Shown here: one piece after another, positions 40,321 through 49,703 of the stretch
Layout: each line of letters opens with the position of its first letter
How positions within the stretch are numbered: position 1 is the first letter of the stretch
DNA from: Solidesulfovibrio sp.
GTDB lineage: Bacteria; Desulfobacterota; Desulfovibrionia; Desulfovibrionales; Desulfovibrionaceae
DNA: 64,000 nucleotides
Direction: 5' to 3'
Assembly (NCBI RefSeq): GCF_038562415.1
Contig: NZ_JBCFBA010000016.1
Location: 1-64,000, forward strand
Notes under the pieces: model-generated
Told to the model about the DNA's origin: nothing
The model's database searches: none
What the model saw: only the letters and a program-made list of their open reading frames with translations
Program-made: the position numbers and the translations under genes

Positions 40321-42237
40321 ATGATTGCATCGGATAAATACAAGTTTGCTCTGATATTCCATTCATGGAAGCTGCAAAGGAGCGTGCAACGCTGTCTTGC
40401 CGGAATAGAAGACGTTGTCATGAGTTATCATGTCGTTGAGATAGGCCATGAATCCGCCAAGGCCAGAGAGCTTCTTGATAACGGAATCGAATCGATCTTA
40501 TGCTATGGGGGGACGGCGCAAACCCTTCTGCGAGAAATCGGAAATTCATTGTCGATAATAGAGCGGTCGGATATCGACACGATTCAAGGGTTGATCAAGG
40601 CCAAGGAGATATCGAATAAGATCGTGCTGAGTACGGACTATCGTGATCCATGCAATATAAAAATAATTGAAGGGCTTCTTGACATAAAAATATTCCATGT
40701 AAAATATGCGAATTGGGATGAAATACGCTATGGCGTGATTGAGGCGCGAAAGCTGGATTTTTCCGTCATGGTCGGCGGTGGGCACAGTTGCCAATGCATG
40801 GTGGAGGAGGGTGGTGTCGGCATCGTTGTCGAGCCTTCACGGCATTACATCATGCGGGCCCTTGAGCAGGCCAAGGCCATTGCCAAGCATAAAAGGCAGG
40901 AAGTCCAACGCCAGGCCGATTTCCTTGCCATCCTGAAGCAGCTCGACGACGGCGTCATCTGCGTGGACCAGGCCGGCGACGCGGTCTTTTGTAGCCCGAC
41001 GGCCTTGCGTCTGCTCAAACTTCCGCCGCAAACCCCGCTGACGGGCATCGGAAAATACCTGGAGCCCTTGTCGCTCAAAGAAGTGTTGGCCACTGGAATT
41101 CCCAGGGCCAATGCTCTGGTGACGATACGCAATGAGCAATTCATGGCCAATTCGTTGCCGATTTCGTTGTATTCCGGCAATCGCGGCGCCGTGGCCCTGT
41201 TTCGGGATATCACCTCCTTTCAAAACATCGATCGCAAGATTCGGTCTGAATTGTATGCACGCGGTTTCGTTTCCCGCTACAGCAGAAAGGACTTGAAGGG
41301 GAAAAGCCAACCTCTGCGGTCGTTGCTCGACAAGGTGCGGCACTATGCGGCCACCAATGCCGCCGTGCATATCTGGGGTGAAACCGGTACCGGCAAGGAG
41401 CTGGTGGCCCATACGCTCCATGCGGAAAGCGATCGCAGTACGAAGCCCTTTATTGCCATCAATTGCGCCGCGCTTCCCGAATCCTTGCTGGAAAGCGAAT
41501 TGTTCGGATACGAGGAAGGCGCCTTTACGGGGGCCAAGCGTGGCGGCAAGGCCGGCCTGTTTGAATTGGCCAACCAGGGCACGCTGTATCTGGATGAAAT
41601 CGGCGACATCAATCACAGTACGCAAATTCGGCTGTTGCGCGTGCTGGAAGCCAAGGAAGTGATGCGTGTGGGCGGGGCGCGCGTGTTGCCCGTGGATGTC
41701 CGCATCATCAGCGCTTCGCACAAGCCTCTGGCCGAGTTGGTGCGAAACTCCAAGTTTCGGTCGGATCTCTTCTTTCGTCTCGTCGTCTTGCAACTCATCA
41801 CCCCGCCCTTGCGCCAGCGCCTCGATGATATCCCTTTGCTCCTGGAATCGCTGTTGCAGCGGTATCACAAGACCATGGCCTCGATTTCGAAGACAATCCT
41901 TGATTGCATGTACAGTTATGCCTGGCCGGGAAACATTCGGGAACTCTTCTCCGTCGTGGAGCGGTACTTCATCCTCCTCGGCGACCGGGAACTCGATGAG
42001 GATCTTTTTATTTCCCTTTTCGATGAGAATATCGACTGTTCCACCTCGTCCTGTGTCGAGCCGTCGCCCATTCCCGCGGACATTTCCTCGGGTGGTTCGA
42101 TGAAGGAGTGCCTGGAACAGCTCAAAATGCAGTTGGTGCAACAGGCCTTGCGCGACACGGGGGGGGACCGCCAAGCGGCGGCCCGCCAGCTTGGCATCAG
42201 CTACAACAGCCTTTGGCGGATTTTGCGCGGCATCTGA
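40321..42237 (+). CDS. PrpR-like sigma-54-dependent transcriptional activator
   Basis: 638 residues. The N-terminal part (about 1-190) resembles the PrpR/propionate-catabolism sensor domain, with VVEIGHESAKARELL and ILCYGGTAQTLLREI. A PAS-like domain follows (about 200-300). The AAA+ domain has Walker A GETGTGKE (about 352), the sigma-54 contact motif GAFTGAKR (about 400) and LDEIGDI. A Fis-type helix-turn-helix ends the protein (QAAARQLGISYNSLWRIL). No phospho-acceptor receiver is present, so a small molecule probably binds the N-terminus. Likely targets are the sigma-54 promoters at 30096 and 42606. Confidence 0.9.
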   Translation: MIASDKYKFALIFHSWKLQRSVQRCLAGIEDVVMSYHVVEIGHESAKARELLDNGIESILCYGGTAQTLLREIGNSLSIIERSDIDTIQGLIKAKEISNKIVLSTDYRDPCNIKIIEGLLDIKIFHVKYANWDEIRYGVIEARKLDFSVMVGGGHSCQCMVEEGGVGIVVEPSRHYIMRALEQAKAIAKHKRQEVQRQADFLAILKQLDDGVICVDQAGDAVFCSPTALRLLKLPPQTPLTGIGKYLEPLSLKEVLATGIPRANALVTIRNEQFMANSLPISLYSGNRGAVALFRDITSFQNIDRKIRSELYARGFVSRYSRKDLKGKSQPLRSLLDKVRHYAATNAAVHIWGETGTGKELVAHTLHAESDRSTKPFIAINCAALPESLLESELFGYEEGAFTGAKRGGKAGLFELANQGTLYLDEIGDINHSTQIRLLRVLEAKEVMRVGGARVLPVDVRIISASHKPLAELVRNSKFRSDLFFRLVVLQLITPPLRQRLDDIPLLLESLLQRYHKTMASISKTILDCMYSYAWPGNIRELFSVVERYFILLGDRELDEDLFISLFDENIDCSTSSCVEPSPIPADISSGGSMKECLEQLKMQLVQQALRDTGGDRQAAARQLGISYNSLWRILRGI

Positions 42238-42605
42238 TCCGTCAGGCGCCGGTCGTGCCGCAGGGATGCTCGGCCGGGCCGACGCCCGCCTCAGACAGGG
42301 GCGGGGCCGGGCCTGCCCGGTGTCTCGGCCGTGGCATCTTCGTCACGGCCTTTCTTCCGGGAAGCATTCCTTGGGTGTGCCGCGGCGTCGCCCGGCCCGG
42401 CCCGGCGGCCTCCAAGGCGGCGTGGGCCCCAGCCGGACTATGGCCTGACGCTGCCGCCACCCTGTCCAACCGATTCGGACCACCTCACCCCAGCGTCTTT
42501 CAAAACTGATAGCTGATTTGAATTTTCCGCAAGCCTGAGCCTGGTCCGGCGGGGGCAGCGTGATTTTTATTCATTTAAATCAGTTGGTTGGTTGATCTGT
42601 CTGCA
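42238..42605. other. Intergenic region after the activator gene
   Basis: About 370 bases, GC-rich until 42500. No gene or terminator with a clear T-run seen. Confidence 0.35.
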
Positions 42606-42621
42606 TGGCACGAATCGTGCT
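42606..42621 (+). promoter_or_regulatory. Sigma-54 promoter upstream of the porin gene
   Basis: TGGCACG (42606-42612), four bases, GTGCT (42617-42621) matches TGGCACR-N4-TTGCW with one mismatch. It lies 414 bases before the porin ATG at 43035, so the leader would be long. The same bases contain the palindrome GCACGA-A-TCGTGC. Confidence 0.6.
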
Positions 42622-42666
42622 CAAGCATTGTCGATGCAAGAGGGCAGACATACTGCACAATGCTTG
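42622..42666. promoter_or_regulatory. 10-bp inverted repeat just after the sigma-54 site
   Basis: CAAGCATTGT (42622-42631) and ACAATGCTTG (42657-42666) are perfect complements 25 bases apart. Position overlaps the expected transcription start. It may be an operator or an mRNA leader hairpin. The remaining 42667-43034 is AT-rich and carries no gene I can support. Confidence 0.5.
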
Positions 42667-43034
42667 AATGGGATTTGTCGGGAAGCAGATTGCTGCGGGA
42701 GACCTGAGTAGAGAATGAAAAATACCTCGTCATGATTTCGAATGGAGTGGCCGGTTTCGAAAAGAGACAGCTATGCGCTTGCCTTGTAGAGAGAAGTGTG
42801 CGGTCTGCTTTTCCTGGATTGAATATGTGACGCATTTATGAATAGATATGTTTGTATGATGATAATAATCTCATAAGCAGCAATCGATTTATACGCATAG
42901 AATAGAACCGCCTGTTTGTGAAAATGGCGGCGTGGGTTTCTTTTGCCTTGTTTCCGTCAGGTATGTGTTGATTGTTACGGGATAGAAGTTTGGTGTTATT
43001 GTTTAACAGTTGCAACAGGAGTGAGGAGGAAGAC

Positions 43035-44504
43035 ATGAAGCGATGTTGTGTTTGGGTATTGACAGTGGCCGTCTGCCTGGGAGCCTTCGCCAGCGCCCAG
43101 GCCGCCACGGAAGTCAGGATGGCCGGCGACGTTCGCGTCTATGGCAACTGGTTCGCCCACAGGGATTTCACCGGCTGGAACAAGGCGGGGACAAAGACCG
43201 AGGACTGCTTCGAGGTGTGGGAGCGTTTTCGGTTGCGCACCGATTTCGTGGCCAATGAAGCGGTCAAGTTCCGTCTCGGCATCAAGGTGGAAAATACCTG
43301 GGGTTATGACACCTTCACCGCCGCCAACCCCACTGCGGCCATCCAGGCCGAAATCGCCTACCTGCAGTTCAAGCTGCCCGGCACGGACGCCGAGGTGACC
43401 GCCGGCCTGCAGCCCGTGAACCTGCCGCAAAGCTCGCTGTTCTACAACAGCGTCCTGTGGAGCGGGCAGATGGCCGCCTTGACCGTCAAGGTGCCGCTGA
43501 TCCCCAAGACCCTGTCGCTCCTGACCGGGTTTGGCCGCCTCATCGACTCCAACCGGACCTTCGACACCACCACCACCCAGGTGTCCGACGAATTCGACGC
43601 CTACTTCCTGACTCTGCCCGTGACCATCGAAGGCTTCAAGGCCACTCCTTGGGCCATGGCCTCCGTGGCGGGGCGCAATGCCAACTACGCCTACAAGGAC
43701 ACCTCGGACGTGGCCGAATGGGGCAACACCTTTGCCAACACCCTGTTCTCGGCCGCCAGCGCCAAGAACATGGCCACCCCCGGCGCCGTGGGTTATTGGA
43801 AGAACAGCCAGAATCCCTTCATCTGGGCCGGCGGCGCCTTCGAGGTTTCCGCCCTCGATCCGGTCCGTTTCTACGGCGACGTGATCTACGGGGCCGGCGC
43901 CATGGCCGACAACAAGGCCGCCAGCCGCAAGGGCTGGTTGATCGATGCCGGTTTCGAATACACCGGCCTGGAAACCGTGACCCCGCAGCTGTTCGGCTTC
44001 TGGTCCACCGGCGAGGACAATTCCACGCGCAACGGCTCGGAACGCATGCCCTACATGCGGTCGTTGTGGGGACCCGGCAACAGCTTCCTGTTCGATAACA
44101 GCCAGGCCTTCGGCAAGGGTTCCAACATGTACGTGGACCCCGTCGGCAACTACGGGATCGGCGCTTCGCTCAAAAACATCGCCTTCATCGACAAGCTCAC
44201 GAACTGCCTGACCTTCGTCTACCTGCGCGGCAACAACGCGCCCCGGGCCCTCCGGGACGCGCGGGCCACCTTGGGCAACACGTATTTCGCCATGGGGCAT
44301 GACCTGACCTACAACGAATACCTCGTCGGCCTCAACTTCGACACGAAATACATGATCTATGAGAACCTGGCCGCCATTGTCGAAACCGGCTGGTCCCACG
44401 GCCAGTTCCAGGAAAGCGTCTGGGGACACCGCATGGTGAGCCGGTCGGAAGACAACGGGAACAATGCCTGGAAAGTCGCCTTCGGCTTTACCTACAAGTT
44501 CTAG
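43035..44504 (+). CDS. Outer-membrane trimeric porin, Desulfovibrio type (copy 1)
   Basis: 489 residues from the ATG at 43035 with GAGGAGGA upstream. The signal peptide (MKRCCVWVLTVAVCLGAFAS, AQA cleavage) is followed by a beta-barrel pattern of alternating strands with many Asn, Trp and Tyr, and a C-terminal Phe (GFTYKF) as needed for barrel assembly. Very similar to the protein at 60055, for example GWNKTGTKTED and FDAYFLTLPVT-type segments. It should let small acids through the outer membrane. Its sigma-54 promoter and position suggest co-regulation with the dicarboxylate module. Confidence 0.9.
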   Translation: MKRCCVWVLTVAVCLGAFASAQAATEVRMAGDVRVYGNWFAHRDFTGWNKAGTKTEDCFEVWERFRLRTDFVANEAVKFRLGIKVENTWGYDTFTAANPTAAIQAEIAYLQFKLPGTDAEVTAGLQPVNLPQSSLFYNSVLWSGQMAALTVKVPLIPKTLSLLTGFGRLIDSNRTFDTTTTQVSDEFDAYFLTLPVTIEGFKATPWAMASVAGRNANYAYKDTSDVAEWGNTFANTLFSAASAKNMATPGAVGYWKNSQNPFIWAGGAFEVSALDPVRFYGDVIYGAGAMADNKAASRKGWLIDAGFEYTGLETVTPQLFGFWSTGEDNSTRNGSERMPYMRSLWGPGNSFLFDNSQAFGKGSNMYVDPVGNYGIGASLKNIAFIDKLTNCLTFVYLRGNNAPRALRDARATLGNTYFAMGHDLTYNEYLVGLNFDTKYMIYENLAAIVETGWSHGQFQESVWGHRMVSRSEDNGNNAWKVAFGFTYKF

Positions 44505-44514
44505 CCCCGCCACG

Positions 44515-44558
44515 GGGGCCGGGCGCGGGAAGGCTCGCCGTCTTCCCCGCCCGGCCCC
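44515..44558 (+). terminator. GC-rich hairpin after the porin gene
   Basis: GGGGCCGGGCGCGGGAAG pairs with CTTCCCCGCCCGGCCCC with one bulge and a 9-base loop. It starts 11 bases past the stop. No T-run. Confidence 0.5.
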
Positions 44559-44873
44559 GCCCATGCCTGCCCCCGCGCCCGGGCGCGGCCCGGGCGCCTC
44601 CCTTGGAACGCCAAGGCTTTTTCGCGCCTCGCCCCTGGACGGCCCCGTTCCCCCGCGTCCCGCAATCGAACAGCCCGTCGCGGCTGGTCCGGCCCGATCC
44701 CGGCCTTGCCCGGCGGAGGGGGATGCCGGCCTGGTCGCGTTTGGTCAAACCGGGAATTGACAATACGTTAACATTGGTTCACCTGATCCCCATGTCGCAG
44801 CGCGTGGCATGGCCGGCGGCCCGCGCGCCGTTGTCCGCGAATGCGCAAGTCCCTGTTCCAGGAGTCCGTGACG
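44559..44873. other. GC-rich intergenic region before the efflux genes
   Basis: About 315 bases with no gene seen. An AT-richer patch at 44755-44780 (TTGACAATACGTTAACATTGG) may be the promoter of the efflux operon; TTGACA at 44757 is a good -35. Confidence 0.4.
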
Positions 44874-46103
44874 ATGCAGACCAAACGTCTTTTCCGGTAT
44901 GCGCCCCGTGGTTGTTCCCTCTGCCTGCTCGTCCTCGGTGGGCTGCTGCTCCTGGCGGGATGCGAGCGAAAGCCCCAGGCCGCCCCGGCCATGCGCACGC
45001 CCGAGGTGTCGTTCGTCACCATCGCCCCGCAGGAGGTGCTCCTGTCCACGGAACTCTCCGGCCGCACCTCCGCCTTCCGGGTGGCCGAGATCCGGCCCCG
45101 GGTCAACGGCCTGATCCAGCGGCGGCTTTTCACCGAGGGTGCCGATGTCAAGGAAGGGCAAGTGCTCTACCAGATCGACCCGGCCCCGTTCGAGGCCGAA
45201 CTGGCCAATGCCCAGGCCGCCCTGGCCGAGGCCGAGGCCCGGTTGCCCAGCATCCAGGCCAAGGCCGAACGCTACGCCAAGCTGCTCGGCCACAGTGCGC
45301 TGAGCCAACAGGACTACGACGACGCCGCCGCGGCGCTCAATCAGTTGCGGGCCACCATCATCTCGCTGCAGGCCAAGGTGGAGACCGCCCGCATCAACCT
45401 GGGCTACACCAAGGTCACGGCGCCCATTTCCGGGCGCATCGGCAAATCGAGCGTCACCGACGGCGCCATCGTCACGGCCTACCAGGCCACGGCCCTGGCC
45501 ACCATCCAGCAGCTCGACCCCATCTATGTGGACGTGCCCCAGTCCACGGCCGAACTGACGCGCATGAAGGAACGCCTGAAAGCCGGGCTGCTCGACTCCC
45601 GGGCCAAGGATCCGGACAAGGTCAGCCTCGTCCTGGAAAGCGGCGCGCCCTATCCCCTGGAGGGCACCCTCCAGTTCAGCGACGTCACCGTGGACCCGAC
45701 CACGGGCTCGGTCATCGTGCGCCTGGTCTTCCCCAACCCGGAAGGGGACATCCTGCCCGGCATGTTCGTCAAGGCCACCATCAAGGAGGGCGTCGACGCC
45801 GCCGCCATCCTCGTGCCCCAGCAGGGCGTGTCCCGGGACAGCAAGGGCAATCCCTTCGCCCTGGTCGTGGGCGCCGACAACAAGATCGAGCGGCGCGCCC
45901 TGACCCTGGACCGGGCCATCGGCAACCAGTGGCTGGTGCTCGCCGGCCTGGCCGCCGGCGACCGGGTCGTCGTGGAGGGGCTGCAAATGCTGCGCCCCGG
46001 CACCTCGGTCACGGCCACGCCCGCCGGCCAGCCCCAGGGCGGCGGGAGCCCGGCGGCCCAGTCCGCCGCGCCCGGCCCCAAGGCTGACGGGGGAGCCAAG
46101 TAA
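44874..46103 (+). CDS. RND efflux periplasmic adaptor (membrane fusion protein)
   Basis: 409 residues from the ATG at 44874, with GGAG nine bases before; an ATG at 44841 would add 11 residues. Lipoprotein signal with lipobox LLLLAGC. The lipoyl and hairpin domain is marked by RPRVNGLIQRRLFTEGADVKEGQVLYQIDPAPFEAEL and a long coiled coil, then the beta-barrel (ITKVTAPISGRIG-like segment) and membrane-proximal domains. It links the RND pump to an outer-membrane channel. Its stop overlaps the pump start by one base (TAATG). Confidence 0.93.
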   Translation: MQTKRLFRYAPRGCSLCLLVLGGLLLLAGCERKPQAAPAMRTPEVSFVTIAPQEVLLSTELSGRTSAFRVAEIRPRVNGLIQRRLFTEGADVKEGQVLYQIDPAPFEAELANAQAALAEAEARLPSIQAKAERYAKLLGHSALSQQDYDDAAAALNQLRATIISLQAKVETARINLGYTKVTAPISGRIGKSSVTDGAIVTAYQATALATIQQLDPIYVDVPQSTAELTRMKERLKAGLLDSRAKDPDKVSLVLESGAPYPLEGTLQFSDVTVDPTTGSVIVRLVFPNPEGDILPGMFVKATIKEGVDAAAILVPQQGVSRDSKGNPFALVVGADNKIERRALTLDRAIGNQWLVLAGLAAGDRVVVEGLQMLRPGTSVTATPAGQPQGGGSPAAQSAAPGPKADGGAK

Positions 46104-49100
46104 TGCTGTCGAAATTTTTCCTCGACAGGCCGGTCTTCGCCTGGGTCATCGCCATCGTCATGATGTCGCTGGGCGCCCTGGCGATCTACAAGATGCCCAT
46201 CGCCCAGTATCCGCCCATCGCGCCGCCCTCCATCGCCATCGACGCCTATTTTCCCGGCGCCTCGGCCGAGACCGTGGAAAACACCGTCACCCAGATCATC
46301 GAGCAGAAGATGACGGGCCTCGACGGCATGCTCTACCTGACCGGCACGAGCTCCTCCTCCGGCTCCGCCCGGCTGGAGATGACCTTCGCCCCGGGCACGG
46401 ACCCGGACCTGGCCTGGGCCAAGGTGCAAAACAAACTGCAACTGGCCATGGCCAGCCTGCCCGACACGGTGCAGCGCTCGGGCGTCAAGGTCAGCAAGTC
46501 CACCCGCAACTACCTCATCGTGGTGGGACTCATCTCGGAAGACGGCAGCATGAACGGCGAGGACCTGCGGGACTACTCCCAGTCCACCCTGGAGAAGATC
46601 CTCTCCCGCGTGCCTGGCGTCGGCGAGGTGGAGAACTTCGGCACCCAGTACGCCATGCGCGTCTGGGTCGATCCCGACAAGCTGCACAGTTTCAGCCTGA
46701 CCATGAGCGACGTGACCGAGGCCCTTTCCGCCTACAACGTCGAGGTCTCGGCCGGACAGCTCGGCGGCACGCCGGCCGTGCCCGGCCAGAACCTCAACGC
46801 CGCCATCGTGGTCCAGCACCTGCTGGAGACCCCGGAGCAATTCGCCAACATCCCCATCCGCATCAATCCCGACGGCTCGGTGGTGCGCGTCAAGGACATC
46901 GGCCGCACGGAACTGGGCACCCAGCGCTACGATATCGTGGGCACCTACAACGGCCTGCCCTCGGCGGCCATGGCCATCCGCCAGGCCTCGGGCGCCAACG
47001 CCCTGGAAACCGCCGACGCCATCAAGGCGAAGATGGAGGAAATGAGCCGGTATTTCCCCCCGGGCATGAAGGTCATCTATCCCTACGACACCACGCCGTT
47101 TACCAAGGTGGCCATCAACGAGGTGGTGGAGACGCTTTTCGAGGCCGTGCTGCTGGTCTTTCTGATCATGTACCTGTTTATGGGCAACATCCGGGCCACG
47201 CTGATCCCGACCATCGCCGTGCCGGTGGTGCTGCTCGGCACCTTCGCCACCCTCAATTTCTTCGGCTACTCCATCAACATGCTGACCATGTTCGCCATGG
47301 TGCTGGCCATCGGCTTGCTCGTGGACGACGCCATCGTGGTGGTGGAAAACGTCGAGCGCATCATGTCCGAGGAGGGCCTTTCCCCCCGGGAGGCCACGGC
47401 CAAGTCCATGGACGAGATCACCAGCGCCCTGGTCGGCATCGGCCTGGTGCTCTCGGCGGTCTTCGGCCCCATGGCCTTTTTCCAGGGCTCCACCGGCGTG
47501 CTCTACCGGCAGTTCTCCATCACCATCATCGCCTCCATGATGCTGTCGGTGGTGGTGGCCTTGGTCCTGACCCCGGTCCTTTGCGCCACGTTCCTCAAAC
47601 CCGTGGCCAAGGGGCATCAGCCCTCGGAAAACGTGATCTTTTTCCTGCGCCCGTTTTTCGCCTGGTTCGACAAGGTGTTCTTCGCGGTGCGCGGCTATTA
47701 CGTGGGCCTGGTCGGCCGGTCCTTTTCCCGGGCCACCCGCTACCTGATTCTCTATGTCCTCATCCTCGGCACGGTGGCCTATCTTTTCAAGCGCATGCCC
47801 ACGGCCTACATCCCGGACGAGGACCAGGGCATCCTGACCATCCAGGCCACCCTGCCGCCCGGCACCTCCACCCTGGAGCAGACCACGCGCCTTTTGGAGA
47901 AGGTCAAGAACTATTTCGACACCCACGAGAAGGAGTCCGTGGAATCCTTCATGAGCGTCGCCGGCATCAGCTTCAGCGGCCAGGGCCAGAACATGGCCCT
48001 GGGCTTCGTCAAGCTCAAGGACTGGCACCTGCGCGACCGCGAGGACCTGCGGGTCAAGGCCGTGGCCGCCCGGGCCATGGGCTATTTTGCCGGGCTCAAG
48101 GAGGCCATGGTCTTCGCCTTTCCGCCGCCGCCGGTGGTGGAGCTGGGCATGGCCTCGGGATTCGACTTCGAACTCCAGGATCGCGGCGGCATCGGCCACG
48201 AAAAGCTCATGGAGGCGCGCAACCAGATCATCGGCATGGCCCGCCAGGACCCGCGCCTGACCCGCGTGCGCCCCAACGGCATGGACGACGTGCCGGAATA
48301 CCACGTCGACGTGGACTGGGACAAGGCCGGCGCCCTGGGCGTGCCCATCACCTCCATCCACACCACCATCGCCGCGGCCTTCGGCAGCGCCTACGTCAAC
48401 GACTTCGTCCAGGCCGGCCGGGTCAAGCAGGTCAACATCCAGGCCGACGCCCCCTTCCGCATGCAGCCCCAAGACCTCGACCGGCTCTACGTGCGCAACA
48501 CCGTGGGCAAGATGGTGCCCCTGTCGGCCTTCGCCACGGGCCGCTGGACCATGGGCTCGCCCAAGCTCGAACGCTACAACGCCTTTCCGGCCATCAACAT
48601 CTGGGGCGAACCCTCGCCCGGCCACAGCACCGGCGAGGCCATGGCCGCCATGGAGGGCTTCGCCGCCAAGATGCCCCAGGGCATCGGCTTCGACTGGACG
48701 GGGCTGTCCTACCAGGAGCGCATCGCCACGGCCCAGGGCCCCATCCTCTACGCCTTTTCCGTGTTCGTGATCTTTTTGTGCGTGGCCGCCCTCTACGAGA
48801 GCTGGACCATCCCCATCGTCAACATGCTGATGCTGCCCTTGGGCGTGCTCGGCGCCATCGTGGCCACCTCCATGCGGGGACTGCCCAACGACGTCTACTT
48901 CCAGATCGGGTTTCTCACGACCTTGGGGCTTTCCACCAAGAACGCCATCCTCATCATCCAGTTCATCAAGGAGCGCATGGGGCAGGGGGAGACGCTGACC
49001 GAGGCCACCCTCGGCGCGGTCAAGACCCGGTTCCGGCCGGTCATGATGACCTCCCTGGCCTTTTTCTTCGGCGTGCTGCCCCTGGCCATCGCCAAGGGCG

Positions 49101-49228
49101 CCGGCGCCGGGGCCATGAACGCCATCGGCACGGCCGTGTGCGGCGGCATGCTCTCGGCCACCTTCATCGACCTCCTCTTCATTCCGCTTTTCTTCGTCCT
49201 GACCTCCCGGCTGTTCAAGGGCCGTTGA
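46103..49228 (+). CDS. RND multidrug efflux transporter (HAE1 type)
   Basis: 1041 residues, the normal length of AcrB/MexB-type pumps. MLSKFFLDRPVFAWVIAIVMM is the classic N-terminus. The proton-relay aspartates are in IGLLVDDAIVVVENVERIM (transmembrane span 4). Two large periplasmic loops and the repeat of six spans in the second half are clear. Exports hydrophobic compounds out of the cell with proton uptake. No TolC-type channel gene and no local regulator gene lie next to it, so the channel must be shared. Confidence 0.95.
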   Translation: MLSKFFLDRPVFAWVIAIVMMSLGALAIYKMPIAQYPPIAPPSIAIDAYFPGASAETVENTVTQIIEQKMTGLDGMLYLTGTSSSSGSARLEMTFAPGTDPDLAWAKVQNKLQLAMASLPDTVQRSGVKVSKSTRNYLIVVGLISEDGSMNGEDLRDYSQSTLEKILSRVPGVGEVENFGTQYAMRVWVDPDKLHSFSLTMSDVTEALSAYNVEVSAGQLGGTPAVPGQNLNAAIVVQHLLETPEQFANIPIRINPDGSVVRVKDIGRTELGTQRYDIVGTYNGLPSAAMAIRQASGANALETADAIKAKMEEMSRYFPPGMKVIYPYDTTPFTKVAINEVVETLFEAVLLVFLIMYLFMGNIRATLIPTIAVPVVLLGTFATLNFFGYSINMLTMFAMVLAIGLLVDDAIVVVENVERIMSEEGLSPREATAKSMDEITSALVGIGLVLSAVFGPMAFFQGSTGVLYRQFSITIIASMMLSVVVALVLTPVLCATFLKPVAKGHQPSENVIFFLRPFFAWFDKVFFAVRGYYVGLVGRSFSRATRYLILYVLILGTVAYLFKRMPTAYIPDEDQGILTIQATLPPGTSTLEQTTRLLEKVKNYFDTHEKESVESFMSVAGISFSGQGQNMALGFVKLKDWHLRDREDLRVKAVAARAMGYFAGLKEAMVFAFPPPPVVELGMASGFDFELQDRGGIGHEKLMEARNQIIGMARQDPRLTRVRPNGMDDVPEYHVDVDWDKAGALGVPITSIHTTIAAAFGSAYVNDFVQAGRVKQVNIQADAPFRMQPQDLDRLYVRNTVGKMVPLSAFATGRWTMGSPKLERYNAFPAINIWGEPSPGHSTGEAMAAMEGFAAKMPQGIGFDWTGLSYQERIATAQGPILYAFSVFVIFLCVAALYESWTIPIVNMLMLPLGVLGAIVATSMRGLPNDVYFQIGFLTTLGLSTKNAILIIQFIKERMGQGETLTEATLGAVKTRFRPVMMTSLAFFFGVLPLAIAKGAGAGAMNAIGTAVCGGMLSATFIDLLFIPLFFVLTSRLFKGR

Positions 49229-49248
49229 GCCCGGCCAAGGGCGGACTC

Positions 49249-49282
49249 AAAAAAAGGGAGCGCGGACCGATTCCGCGCTCCC
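49249..49282 (-). terminator. Intrinsic terminator of the minus-strand ABC operon
   Basis: GGGAGCGCGGA (49256-49266) and TCCGCGCTCCC (49272-49282) form an 11-bp stem with a 5-base loop. On the minus strand it is followed by seven T (49255-49249). It terminates transcripts coming from 52.4 kb; it is 32 bases past the last stop codon. Confidence 0.85.
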
Positions 49283-49313
49283 TGCCGGGGACACCGGGCC
49301 GCAGGCCCGGCCG

Positions 49314-49703
49314 TTACTTTTTCAGGTGCAAATGGACGCCCATGCCGCCGGTGAAGCAGTCGGGCGTGCACAGGAGATGCGCGGGTTGGCCCCGACATGG
49401 CGCCGGGCCTGGGCCATGGCCTCGTCGAAGGTGGCGGTGGGGATGAAGCCCATGCCCCGGGCGAAGCGCGGCGCCTTGGCCCCGGCCACGTACACGGCGC
49501 TGGTGCGCTTGGCCGGGCCGCTCCAGGCCGCCGATGATGTTGAGCAGCACGGTCTTGCCGCACTGGCCCGGGCCCAGGATGACCAGGAACTCGTTGTCGT
49601 AGACGTCAAGGGAGATGTTGACGATGGCGTCGCGCACGGCGTCGCCGACGACATAGCTTTGGGAGACGCCCCGCAGGCTCAGTTTGACCGTTTTTTCGTC
49701 CAT
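49314..49703 (-). pseudogene. ABC ATPase N-terminus joined to a foreign C-terminus (possibly LarA)
   Basis: From the ATG at 49703 the frame encodes a normal start of a taurine/nitrate-type ABC ATPase (KLSLRGVSQSYVV...VYDNEFLVILGPG with Walker A GPGQCGKT, normally SGCGKS/T) up to GGLERP near 49520. Then the coding frame changes. The next frame reads AVYVAGAKAPRFARGMGFIP, TFDEAMAQA and ARRHVGANPRI, and after another shift LCTPDCFTGGMGVHLHLKK. These do not belong to an ATPase (no signature or Walker B) and resemble the end of a LarA-like lactate racemase. So a deletion fused two genes. The LarA call is tentative. Confidence 0.55.

Noticed and set aside
45650-48625. Minus-strand frame of 991 codons across the efflux genes
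   Set aside because: Antisense shadow of the RND transporter; composition dominated by His, Gly, Asp and Ala.
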